NCBI GenBank assembly: GCA_903931355.1
Contig: CAIZCB010000080.1
Span: forward strand, 1 to 7,916
DNA: 7,916 nucleotides
From: an uncultured Pseudomonadota bacterium
GTDB taxonomy: Bacteria; Pseudomonadota; Gammaproteobacteria; Methylococcales; Methylomonadaceae
Direction of reading: 5' to 3'
A model generated the notes under the pieces. It ran no database searches and had not been told where the DNA came from. It saw only the letters and a program-made list of their open reading frames with translations. The position numbers and the translations under genes are program-made. Position 1 is the stretch's first letter, and every line of letters begins with the position of its first letter. Below are positions 1 to 6,738 of this stretch, piece after piece.

Positions 1-1
1 C

Positions 2-1657
2 AACCCATTACTACGCTTGCAACAACTGATTTATATCGAACGCCAAGATATAGGCACCCTTCTCGCCTATGGCATAGGTATAGGTTTGCTATCACTAGCC
101 ACGCCAATCGCAGTACAAGCACTGGTTAATACCATTGCTTTTGGTGCCTTACTGCAACCGCTATTCGTGTTGACACTGATTCTGCTGGTATTAGTGTCTT
201 GCAGTAACGCTTTGGTTGCATTGCAATTTTACGTGGTCGAAATGCTACAACGGCGGCTGTTTGTTCGCTTATTCGGTGAAACAGCCAACCGCTTGCAACG
301 GACTTTGATTAGCGCCCATGACAACCAATATCTACCCGAATTAGTGAATCGGTTTTTTGATGTGGTTTCACTGCAAAAAACCGCCGCATCACTGTTACTA
401 GAAACGCTAGGTTACTTATTACAAACCTTAATTGGCATGTTTCTGTTAGCGTTTTACCACCCGATGCTACTGGCTTTCGATTTGTTATTAATTGCCTCGC
501 TGTATTTGGTGCTTTTTGTGATGGGTCGCAATGGCATTGTCACCGCTATCGAACAATCCAAAGCCAAATATCTGGTAGCGGCTTGGCTAGAAACAATAGC
601 CGCCAATCCCTTGCTGAGTAAAAGTCGCCAAGGCGAGGCTTTTATTGACCAACAATCAAAACAAATTGCTGAAAATTACCTAAGCGCCTGCGTGAATCAT
701 TTCCGGATTCTATCTCGACAGAATATTGGCGCTTTAGTACTTCATACCTTAGCCAATACCTCTTTACTGGCATTAGGTGGTTGGATGGTCATCGAGCGAG
801 AATTGAGTTTAGGACAACTGATCGCTGCTGAACTGGTGGTTAATGCGATGATTTACGGCCTCACTCGGCTGGGTAAAACTTTGGACAATTTCTATGAGTT
901 GGTCGCCAGTGTCGATAAGATCGGCTATCTACTGGATTTACCGCAAGAACCAAATCAAGGTGAGCTACCTCAAGCAAACCAATCGGCTTATCAAATCAAT
1001 ATCCAAAACCTATCTGTGCTTAAAGGACCGCAAATTGATCAGATAAACCAGCTTGATTTAACGCTTGCTGCTGGTGAAAACCTAGTGATCAGCGAAGGCG
1101 CGGAACGAGGTACGCTGCTAGATATTCTCTACGGCTTGCGTTCATATCAAGCCGGTAACATCTACTTTAACAGCGATGATCTTCGCGATTTAAACCTAGG
1201 CGCACTGCGCGATAACGTCAGCTTGGTTCGTGAAGCGGAAATACTCAATCTATCCATCGCTGACAATGTAAGTATTGGCCGCGATTTAGGATTAAATCAG
1301 ATTAGAACCGCACTCAAACAAGTTGGCTTACTTGAACTCATTTCCAGCTTAGCTGATGGTCTACAAACTCCCTTGTCTAGCAATGGGGAACCATTAAATA
1401 GCGAACAGCAATTACGTCTGACATTAGCGCGAGCCATTGCCGGCGCTCCCAAGCTATTGATGATTGATAAAACCCTAGATCATATTGACTGCCGTTTCTT
1501 GCCTAGCATTTTGGAGGTTTTACTGGCGCCTGACGCAAACTGGACTTTGATTATTATCAGCCAGCAAGCGGATGTGATTGAATGCTGTAAACGCCATGCC
1601 CGTATTGTCAATGGTCAACTGCAACCAATAATTGCCGATAGCGAGGTGGCGCAATGA
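2..1657 (+). CDS. ABC exporter subunit (type I secretion-like) with degenerate ATPase domain; 5' end outside the window
   Basis: Inner-membrane ABC exporter half-transporter, membrane domain followed by nucleotide-binding domain. The frame is open to the left edge (it reads NPLLRLQQL before the TTG at 17), so the true start lies upstream. Residues are counted from that TTG. About six hydrophobic segments lie near 11-33, 44-66, 124-147, 149-170, 238-258 and 265-285. The ATPase domain follows from about 325. Its fold markers are present (ILYGLRSYQAG, LTLARAIAGAPKLLMID), but the catalytic motifs are not: Walker A is EGAERGTL (360-367) with no GK[ST]; the Q-loop position reads VREAE (404-408); the signature is LNSEQ (460-464); Walker B ends ID then K485 where Glu is expected; the H-loop is SQQ (515-517). 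The frame is uninterrupted over 546 codons, so this is not a simple pseudogene. It overlaps the HlyD-type gene by 4 bases, placing it in an HlyD-TolC export operon. Assignment to the ABC exporter superfamily is firm; the substrate and the source of ATPase activity are unknown. Confidence 0.88.
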   Translation, partial: NPLLRLQQLIYIERQDIGTLLAYGIGIGLLSLATPIAVQALVNTIAFGALLQPLFVLTLILLVLVSCSNALVALQFYVVEMLQRRLFVRLFGETANRLQRTLISAHDNQYLPELVNRFFDVVSLQKTAASLLLETLGYLLQTLIGMFLLAFYHPMLLAFDLLLIASLYLVLFVMGRNGIVTAIEQSKAKYLVAAWLETIAANPLLSKSRQGEAFIDQQSKQIAENYLSACVNHFRILSRQNIGALVLHTLANTSLLALGGWMVIERELSLGQLIAAELVVNAMIYGLTRLGKTLDNFYELVASVDKIGYLLDLPQEPNQGELPQANQSAYQINIQNLSVLKGPQIDQINQLDLTLAAGENLVISEGAERGTLLDILYGLRSYQAGNIYFNSDDLRDLNLGALRDNVSLVREAEILNLSIADNVSIGRDLGLNQIRTALKQVGLLELISSLADGLQTPLSSNGEPLNSEQQLRLTLARAIAGAPKLLMIDKTLDHIDCRFLPSILEVLLAPDANWTLIIISQQADVIECCKRHARIVNGQLQPIIADSEVAQ

Positions 1658-3012
1658 GCAGCAAACTTGATGAGCTATGCGCTTTAACATGGTTAAACGA
1701 TTTAAAAGCCGCTCAGACTTCACCGATTGCGGTGCGCGTCGCCCGATCACTGTTAAGCCTTTTTCTAGCGCTATTGGTACTTTTGAGCATTACCCCTTGG
1801 CAGCAAAATGTCCAGGGTCATGGTCGGGTGGTTGCTTACACTCCCGCTGATCGTCAACAAACTATCGGTGCGCCTATAGAAGGTCGAATTGCACGTTGGT
1901 TTGTTAGAGAAGGCAGTCAGGTCAAGGAAGGCGAAGTCATAGCGCAATTACAAGACAATGACCCGCTACTGCTGCAACGACTGAATAATGAATATCAAGT
2001 CTTGCTCGACCGTCAAAGCGCTGTTGAAAATCGGGTAGACACTTTCCGTGAACAATTACGGATGGCGGAACTATCAAGACCGCAAGCGCTGGCAGCCTCG
2101 GAAGCACGTTTGGAAATGGGCAGGCAACGCCAAAAAGCCGCTGTACAAACGTTGGATGCTACCCGTGCCGCTAAACAAACCGCGTCGTTAAATTTAACCC
2201 GCCAACAGCAATTACAACAAAAAGGCTTAGCATCTCGACGCACACTGGAATTAGCTGAGTTAGAAATGAATCAGCGTGATGCAGAAACTGAACGGGCTCA
2301 AGCAAGCTTAAATGCGGCAAAAAGTGAAATCGATGCCTTGCATGCCGATTGGTTAAAACTCAGTGCCGATACCACGGCCAGCGTAGAAAAAACCCGTGCC
2401 GAATTAAATAAAGCCATTGAGGATCAAAACTATGTGCGTGCTGATTTATTAAAACTGGAAACCCGCCTAGCCCGTCAGCAAACGCAAGCAATTAAAGCCC
2501 CTCGTGATGGCACGCTATTGCGTTTATTAGCAAACCCGAATGCCGAACAGCTAAAAGCCGGCCAAGCCATAGCAATTCTAGTGCCCGATACCGAACAACG
2601 GGCGGTCGAACTATGGGTAGACGGTAATGATCTACCGCTAATCGTCACTGGCAGCCATGTCCGTTTGCAATTTGAAGGTTATCCGTCCGTGCAGTTTGGC
2701 GGCTGGCCAGAATTTTCAGTCGGTTCTTTTGGCGGTCAAGTGACTTTGATTGATGCAACCGACGATGGCAAAGGACATTTTCGCATCTTAGTCAGTCCTG
2801 ATCCCAGTGACATTCCTTGGCCTGATAACCGTTTCTTACGTCAAGGCGTGCGAGTTAATGGCTGGATTCTATTAGGCAAAGTAACGCTAGGTTATGAAAT
2901 GTGGCGAATCTTCAACGGTTTTCCTGCGCTGGTTTTACCCGAACCGCAAGTTAAGGAAACCAGCAGTGTTGATAGCAAAAAAACCGACAGCGAGGATAAA
3001 AAAGGATCATGA
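1654..3012 (+). CDS. HlyD-family periplasmic adaptor (membrane fusion protein)
   Basis: Periplasmic adaptor linking an inner-membrane exporter to a TolC-type channel. The 452-residue protein has a short cytoplasmic N-terminus, one membrane anchor at about 28-48 (hydrophobic run ending SITPW) and a first lipoyl-like half at about 68-100 (APIEGRIARWFVREGSQVKEG). A long charged, Gln/Ala-rich helical hairpin spans about 104-278, with a typical tip segment (QQKGLASRRTLE, about 187-198). The second lipoyl half is at 279-311 (IKAPRDGTLL, then LKAGQAIAILVPD), followed by a beta-barrel/membrane-proximal region to about 425. The last 20 residues are a hydrophilic Lys/Asp/Ser tail. The ATG overlaps the preceding TGA (ATGA) and has a GAGG Shine-Dalgarno 7 bases upstream. 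That overlap, and the TolC-type gene directly after, support a dedicated three-part export complex. The cargo cannot be read from the sequence. Confidence 0.93.
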   Translation: MSSKLDELCALTWLNDLKAAQTSPIAVRVARSLLSLFLALLVLLSITPWQQNVQGHGRVVAYTPADRQQTIGAPIEGRIARWFVREGSQVKEGEVIAQLQDNDPLLLQRLNNEYQVLLDRQSAVENRVDTFREQLRMAELSRPQALAASEARLEMGRQRQKAAVQTLDATRAAKQTASLNLTRQQQLQQKGLASRRTLELAELEMNQRDAETERAQASLNAAKSEIDALHADWLKLSADTTASVEKTRAELNKAIEDQNYVRADLLKLETRLARQQTQAIKAPRDGTLLRLLANPNAEQLKAGQAIAILVPDTEQRAVELWVDGNDLPLIVTGSHVRLQFEGYPSVQFGGWPEFSVGSFGGQVTLIDATDDGKGHFRILVSPDPSDIPWPDNRFLRQGVRVNGWILLGKVTLGYEMWRIFNGFPALVLPEPQVKETSSVDSKKTDSEDKKGS

Positions 3013-4433
3013 ACAAGATTATCTTTTTAATAATCACGCTATTACCGAGCTTAGTCCTTGCAGAACAGAATCTGCCAACACAGGAATTAAGCCTAAACCA
3101 AGTGATTGATGCATCGTTACGGGCGTTTCCAGGTTTACTGGCTGCTGAACAACGTAAACAAGTTTCAGAAGGCGAATTACAGAGCGCTCAAGGTGGTTTC
3201 GATACCTTACTTAAATCCCAAAACCGTTGGTCGGTAACGGGTTTGTATGAAAACAATAATTATGATGTTGTCATCGAACAACCGACCAACTTATGGGGCA
3301 CAACCTTCTTTGGTGGTTGGCGTAAAGGCTCAGGTGATTATCCTGTTTACGATGGTAAAAGCCTGACTGCTGATGATGGCGAGGCCAGAGTCGGTTTTAA
3401 TATGCCGCTATGGCGCAATCGTGAAATCGACCGGCGCCGAGCCAGCTTGCAACAAGCAGAGCTAGGTCAATTAATAGCCAACCACGAATTTGACCAAACT
3501 TTATTGGAAATTCGCCGCCAAGCCAGCCATCGTTACTGGGATTGGGTTTTAGCTGGCGTAAGACTGAGAATCAGCGAGCGTTTATTACAAGTCGCCGAAC
3601 AACGAAACCAAGGCATCTTGCAACGTGTCAGCGCCGGCGATATTCCTGAGTTTGAAGCGCTTGATAATCAAAGAGCGATTATTGAACGCCGTGAACGTCG
3701 GGTGGTTGCTCAGCGTTTGTTAGAACAAAGTGCTATCCAATTATCGCTGTACTGGCGAGATTCAGATGGACAACCGCAATTACCACAAGTGGAACAATTA
3801 CCAACAGAATTTCCGATTCACCAAGCCAAGATCGAATTAAAAGTTGACGATGCGATAACAACTGCTCGCTTACAACGACCCGAACTAAAACGCCTAGCAC
3901 TGCAAAGTGAGCAGACCGAAACAGAACTGGCACTCCAAGAAAATCAACGCAATCCGGCGCTCGACTTTCAGGTGATGGGTGCAAAAGACATTGGTTATGG
4001 TAAAGACAAACTTAACCGCAACGAGCTCTACTTGGGTCTAAATGTCGAAATCCCACTTCAACAACGTGTCGCAGGCGGGCGTGCTCAGGTCGCATCAGCC
4101 AATCTGCAACGCTTGAAATGGGAACGCAACGGTCTCGAAGATCGTATCTCAGCGGAAGTTAAAGACGTGTTATCTGCAATCAATGCCGCTCGGCAACGGA
4201 TTACCCTGAGTTATCAACAGCAAAAAGCGGCTCAACAATTAGAAGAGGGCGAAAAAACTCGCTTCGAACTGGGTGATACCACGCTGTTATTTGTCAATCT
4301 TCGGGAAATTGCCAGCGGTGACGCAATGTTGCAAGCAGCTGACGCCAATAGCAGCTTATTCAAAGCCGATGCCGATTATCAGGCGATTTTGGCAACACCT
4401 TTGTCATTAGCAGCAGGAGTTAATCATGATTAA
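3009..4433 (+). CDS. TolC-family outer membrane efflux/secretion channel
   Basis: Outer membrane factor forming the trimeric exit duct for the adjacent adaptor and ABC subunit. The 474-residue precursor starts with a signal peptide (MNKIIFLIITLLPSLVLA, likely cleaved after residue 18). It shows the two-repeat TolC layout. The first repeat begins with ELSLNQVIDASLRAFPGLLAAEQ (split here at about 26-48) and has beta-rich outer-membrane segments around 65-135, ending in VGFNMPLWRNREIDRRRA. Long helices follow (about 150-245). The second repeat starts at RPELKRLALQSEQTE, carries another beta segment ending LGLNVEIPLQQR and then long helices to the C-terminus. The length is normal for the family. 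The ATG overlaps the adaptor stop by 4 bases (ATGA), with AAAGGA just upstream as ribosome binding site. No lipid-attachment cysteine is seen after the signal peptide. Confidence 0.93.
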   Translation: MNKIIFLIITLLPSLVLAEQNLPTQELSLNQVIDASLRAFPGLLAAEQRKQVSEGELQSAQGGFDTLLKSQNRWSVTGLYENNNYDVVIEQPTNLWGTTFFGGWRKGSGDYPVYDGKSLTADDGEARVGFNMPLWRNREIDRRRASLQQAELGQLIANHEFDQTLLEIRRQASHRYWDWVLAGVRLRISERLLQVAEQRNQGILQRVSAGDIPEFEALDNQRAIIERRERRVVAQRLLEQSAIQLSLYWRDSDGQPQLPQVEQLPTEFPIHQAKIELKVDDAITTARLQRPELKRLALQSEQTETELALQENQRNPALDFQVMGAKDIGYGKDKLNRNELYLGLNVEIPLQQRVAGGRAQVASANLQRLKWERNGLEDRISAEVKDVLSAINAARQRITLSYQQQKAAQQLEEGEKTRFELGDTTLLFVNLREIASGDAMLQAADANSSLFKADADYQAILATPLSLAAGVNHD

Positions 4434-4854
4434 ACGACTGGAACAGACTACAAGCAAAATCAGACCGCTGATGTTTATAGTGCTAATTGCTGCACTTATC
4501 CTAATACCGGAAACAATGATTCATTTAGTGGCAGTGATAGCCCATACGGTTTATGAAACTATCGCTTTTGCGCTTGAAGAAGTGTTAATTCATGGCCTTG
4601 GCTTGAGTAAATTCTATGCACAAATGCTGGTGTTTTATGGCAGCTTAGCAATAGCAGGCATAGTAACCATTATGGTGTTTCGCCGCCTTCCCTCGCTGCT
4701 TGCTTATACTCGGGCAAGAGCTACAGAAAGCTACACTGATTTACGTACTGATTTGATAAACAAATGGAACAGATTACCTAATCGACATAAAGTCCAAGTG
4801 ATACTAATCCAATTTGTCGGCATTTTTAGCATGATGGCCTTGGTTTTGAGTTGA
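4426..4854 (+). CDS. Small multi-pass membrane protein of unknown function, last gene of the export operon
   Basis: I do not recognise a family. The 142-residue protein has three likely membrane segments: about 13-40 (LMFIVLIAALILIP, then IHLVAVIAHTVY), about 63-85 (FYAQMLVFYGSLAIAGIVTIMVF) given here in two parts as FYAQMLVFYGSL and AIAGIVTIMVF, and about 122-141 (VQVILIQFVGIFSMMALVL). Between the second and third lies a basic, polar stretch (RRLPS, RARATES, LINKWNRLPNRHK), probably cytoplasmic. An acidic-ended amphipathic segment (ETIAFALEEVLIHGL) sits between the first and second. It starts inside the TolC-type gene (8-base overlap, ATGATTAA), with AGGAG about 7 bases before the ATG. It is therefore almost certainly expressed with the export genes. 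A role as accessory subunit or assembly factor of the exporter is inference from position only. No clear terminator follows it. Confidence 0.8.
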   Translation: MIKRLEQTTSKIRPLMFIVLIAALILIPETMIHLVAVIAHTVYETIAFALEEVLIHGLGLSKFYAQMLVFYGSLAIAGIVTIMVFRRLPSLLAYTRARATESYTDLRTDLINKWNRLPNRHKVQVILIQFVGIFSMMALVLS

Positions 4855-4882
4855 GAGCTACTTAATCCTTTGACCAAAACAG

Positions 4883-4996
4883 TTACGCTGACATCAAGTC
4901 GCGGAATAATTCATCAACATTGCCACAGGTTAAAATCGCAATAATTGTTTGTGCTCATGTTGGGCCAGATAAGCGTTTGGGTAAACCGGTCATTTT
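4883..4996 (-). pseudogene. Possible relic of the C-terminus of a PLP-dependent threonine/serine dehydratase, downstream of cysD
   Basis: This segment fills most of the 142-base gap between the end of the export operon (4854) and cysD. Reading on the minus strand in the same frame as cysD, past its TAA, gives KMTGLPKRLSGPT, then an in-frame TGA (4955-4957), then AQTIIAILTCGNVD followed by ELFRDLMSA and a TAA at 4883-4885. The core TIIAILTCGNVD resembles the C-terminal strand and turn of threonine/serine dehydratases (consensus roughly VVVLSGGNVD). The preceding LPKRLSG fits the segment usually found just before it. The rest of such an enzyme is absent because cysD occupies that position. It is too short and too damaged to be functional. 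The match rests on my recognition of one motif, so chance is a real alternative. Confidence 0.3.
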
Positions 4997-5905
4997 TTAG
5001 AAATAGCCTTCGCGTTTTTTGTGTTCCATCGAGCCTGCCTGATCGTGATCAATCAATCGCCCTTGGCGTTCAGAAGTAGTAGTCAATAACATTTCCTGAA
5101 TGATCTCCTGCAAAGTGGTCGCATTAGATTCGACGGCCGCGCTCAACGGATAACAACCCAAAGTACGAAAACGCACTTTTTTCATTTCGACTTTGTCTTC
5201 TGGGCCAATAGGCATACGCTCGTCATCGACCATAATCAACATGCCATCTTTGTTAACCACTGGCCGTTCCTTGGCAAAATACAGCGGCACAATTGGGATA
5301 TTTTCCAAAAGAATGTATTGCCAAATATCCAGTTCGGTCCAGTTAGATAAAGGGAAAACTCGGATACTTTCGCCTTTATCGACCTTACCGTTGAAGATGC
5401 TCCATAGTTCTGGACGCTGATTTTTCGGGTCCCAGCGATGATTTCTATCTCGGAATGAATAGACTCGCTCTTTGGCGCGGGACTTTTCTTCATCACGGCG
5501 AGCACCACCAAAAGCGGCATCGAATCGATGTAAATCCAGCGCCTGTTTTAGCGCTTGGGTTTTCATAATATCGGTATGATTTTGACTACCGTAACTGAAA
5601 GGGTTGACACCCATTCTTACCCCTTCTTGATTAGTATGGACAATTAAATCCAAACCTAATTCACGGGTATAGCGATCACGAAACTCAATCATCTCGCGAA
5701 ATTTCCAAGTGGTATCGACATGCAGTAACGGAAACGGCGGTTTTCCTGGGTAAAATGCTTTCATCGCCAGATGTAGCATGACCGCAGAATCTTTGCCTAT
5801 CGAATACAGCATCACCGGCTTTTCGAATTCCGCCGCTACTTCTCGGATAATGAAGATGCTTTCGGCTTCAAGTTGTTTTAAATGCGTCATTTGCTGGGTA
5901 ATCAC
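4997..5905 (-). CDS. cysD: Sulfate adenylyltransferase subunit 2 (ATP sulfurylase small subunit)
   Basis: Cytoplasmic subunit that adenylylates sulfate to APS (ATP + sulfate to APS + PPi), the first step of assimilatory sulfate reduction. In the family it works with the GTPase subunit CysN. The 302 residues equal the E. coli CysD length and align from end to end. The PP-loop is [10 protein letters not shown] (34-43). Other conserved blocks are [15 protein letters not shown] (58-72), [17 protein letters not shown] (131-147), [14 protein letters not shown] (184-197), [10 protein letters not shown] (246-255), and the C-terminal TTSERQGR and DQAGSME with the final GYF. The start is a GTG, chosen because AGGAGG (5913-5918) lies 7 bases upstream and the length then matches the family; the next in-frame ATG would be 22 bases away. 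It follows the carbonic anhydrase gene by 49 bases on the same strand. No cysN follows within the window, which is unusual. Confidence 0.96.
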   Translation of the reverse strand: MITQQMTHLKQLEAESIFIIREVAAEFEKPVMLYSIGKDSAVMLHLAMKAFYPGKPPFPLLHVDTTWKFREMIEFRDRYTRELGLDLIVHTNQEGVRMGVNPFSYGSQNHTDIMKTQALKQALDLHRFDAAFGGARRDEEKSRAKERVYSFRDRNHRWDPKNQRPELWSIFNGKVDKGESIRVFPLSNWTELDIWQYILLENIPIVPLYFAKERPVVNKDGMLIMVDDERMPIGPEDKVEMKKVRFRTLGCYPLSAAVESNATTLQEIIQEMLLTTTSERQGRLIDHDQAGSMEHKKREGYF

Positions 5906-5912
5906 GACATAA

Positions 5913-5918
5913 CCTCCT
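5913..5918 (-). promoter_or_regulatory. cysD Shine-Dalgarno sequence (AGGAGG) fixing the GTG start
   Basis: On the minus strand AGGAGG lies 7 bases before the GTG at 5903-5905. A nearer ATG at 5908-5910 is only 2 bases away and reads ATG-TCG-TGA, so it cannot start cysD. The Shine-Dalgarno begins exactly where the T-tract of the upstream hairpin ends. Confidence 0.75.
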
Positions 5919-5945
5919 AAAAACGCCGAAATTTCGGCCTGTTTT
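5919..5945 (-). terminator. Terminator-like hairpin between the carbonic anhydrase gene and cysD
   Basis: A perfect 14-base palindrome, GCCGAAATTTCGGC (5925-5938), gives a 5-bp GC-rich stem with an AATT loop. Outer AAAAC (5941-5945, minus reading) can pair with GTTTT (5920-5924) across a 2-base AG bulge. On the minus strand the stem is followed by GTTTTT, the form of an intrinsic terminator. It lies 9 bases after the carbonic anhydrase stop and directly against the cysD Shine-Dalgarno. It may end the upstream transcript, act as an attenuator, or only stabilise RNA; the sequence does not decide. Confidence 0.5.
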
Positions 5946-5954
5946 AATTGAATT

Positions 5955-6623
5955 TCAGATTTCCAAGGCTAACGGTCTGCGCGGAGGAACCGATAGCGGG
6001 GAACGATGTTCGGTCAATAGTTGAAATTGACAAACCTCAGGGTCATAACCAAACACCTCACCGGTTTCGATCTTATAAACCCAGCCGTGTAGCTTGAGTT
6101 TGCCTTGTGACAATCCTGAGGCGACCACAGGATGAGTGCGTAAATTTTCCATCTGCGCCAGCACATTTTCTTGAATAGTCACGCTCAGTAATTCTGATCC
6201 TTCGCGATCAGCATATTTGTCTTGAACAATTCGACGAGTCGATTCGGCATGAGCCAGCCATGCACTTAGTGCAGGAAAATCGCGGCTATTGGGTGGCTCC
6301 AGTAAGCCTTTCATGGCACCACAATGGGTATGACCGCAAACAATAATGTCTTTTACACCTAGCGCAGCCACGGCAAATTCGATAGTCGCCGACTCGCCGC
6401 CCTGCACAGCACCATAAGGCGGAATAATGTTGCCAGCATTACGCAAAATAAATAATTCACCGGGTTCGGTTTGGGTCAGCAAATTAGGGTTAATCCGCGA
6501 ATCTGAACAGGTAATAAACAACACATCCGGCGATTGGCCTTGAGAAAGACGCTCGAATAGTTGACGTTGGGAGCCGAAAATTTTGGTCTGATAATGCTGA
6601 AGGCCTTGTAATAATTTTTGCAT
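5955..6623 (-). CDS. Beta-class carbonic anhydrase
   Basis: Zinc enzyme interconverting CO2 and bicarbonate, expected in the cytoplasm because no signal peptide is seen. The 222-residue protein has the beta-class metal site: Cys39 in [10 protein letters not shown], and His98 and Cys101 in CGHTHCGAM. The Asp41-Arg43 dyad is present, along with the conserved [16 protein letters not shown] (56-71) and [16 protein letters not shown] (75-90) segments. The C-terminal part ([19 protein letters not shown]) is typical of the bacterial/plant-like subgroup that includes cyanobacterial IcfA and E. coli CynT/Can relatives. The ATG at 6621-6623 has AAGGA 8 bases upstream. It is divergent from nhaR and precedes cysD on the same strand. 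Possible roles are bicarbonate supply for carboxylations or pH balance; a link to NhaR is suggested only by the shared promoter region. Confidence 0.95.
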   Translation of the reverse strand: MQKLLQGLQHYQTKIFGSQRQLFERLSQGQSPDVLFITCSDSRINPNLLTQTEPGELFILRNAGNIIPPYGAVQGGESATIEFAVAALGVKDIIVCGHTHCGAMKGLLEPPNSRDFPALSAWLAHAESTRRIVQDKYADREGSELLSVTIQENVLAQMENLRTHPVVASGLSQGKLKLHGWVYKIETGEVFGYDPEVCQFQLLTEHRSPLSVPPRRPLALEI

Positions 6624-6659
6624 TCCTAAATTCCTTATCTGAATTATTGCTTGCGATAT

Positions 6660-6688
6660 ATCCTACAGATAGCTTTTATCATTGTTAA
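6660..6688 (-). promoter_or_regulatory. Predicted sigma70-type promoter of the carbonic anhydrase gene
   Basis: On the minus strand, TTAACA (-35, at 6683-6688) and TAGGAT (-10, at 6660-6665) are separated by 17 bases. They match the consensus at 5 of 6 and 4 of 6 positions. Transcription would start near 6653, about 30 bases before the ATG. This is a prediction from base matching only. Confidence 0.4.
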
Positions 6689-6709
6689 ATAGAAAGATTG
6701 AATTACAAT
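6682..6709 (+). promoter_or_regulatory. Predicted sigma70-type promoter of nhaR
   Basis: TTGTTA (-35, 6682-6687) and TACAAT (-10, 6704-6709) are 16 bases apart and match the consensus at 4 of 6 and 5 of 6 positions. The start would fall near 6716, about 23 bases before the nhaR ATG. The -35 overlaps the -35 predicted on the opposite strand for the carbonic anhydrase gene. Confidence 0.45.
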
Positions 6710-6710
6710 C
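6696..6710. promoter_or_regulatory. Palindrome GATTG-N5-CAATC over the nhaR -10, possible operator
   Basis: Two perfect 5-base arms are separated by AATTA. The position over the nhaR -10 would suit autorepression, common in LysR-type regulators. The spacing does not match the textbook T-N11-A box exactly, so assignment to NhaR is inference. Confidence 0.3.
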
Positions 6711-6738
6711 ATCGAAAATAACGATACATAGAACACTT

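Noticed and set aside
17..19. TTG at 17 as the start of the ABC exporter gene
   Set aside because: The frame is open to the left edge and the upstream codons (NPLLRL) look like typical family sequence, so the gene is treated as cut by the window.
2013..2243. Minus-strand frame inside the HlyD-type gene
   Set aside because: It mirrors the Gln/Ala-rich coiled-coil codons and has no ribosome binding site or family resemblance.
2894..3109. Frame spanning the adaptor/channel junction
   Set aside because: It overlaps two well-supported genes and does not resemble any protein.
4855..4996. Terminator for the export operon or for cysD
   Set aside because: The T-run at 4993-4998 is preceded only by short self-complementary pieces (ACCGGT, GGTAAACC); no stem long enough to call.
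4883..4996. In-frame TGA as a selenocysteine codon extending cysD
   Set aside because: cysD has its own TAA first and matches the family end (GYF) exactly; nothing suggests a selenoprotein.
5193..5520. Open frames overlapping cysD on both strands
   Set aside because: They lie within a strongly conserved cysD and show no recognisable protein features; they are frame shadows.
6636..6671. TATCTG/CAGATA inverted repeat as a firm operator
   Set aside because: Arms are only 6 bases with a 24-base gap in AT-rich DNA; chance is likely, so it is mentioned only as a loose observation.
6682..6738. TTG at 6682 as nhaR start
   Set aside because: It would add 19 residues not expected in NhaR and would overlap the predicted promoter; the ATG at 6739 begins the conserved MERLNY segment.
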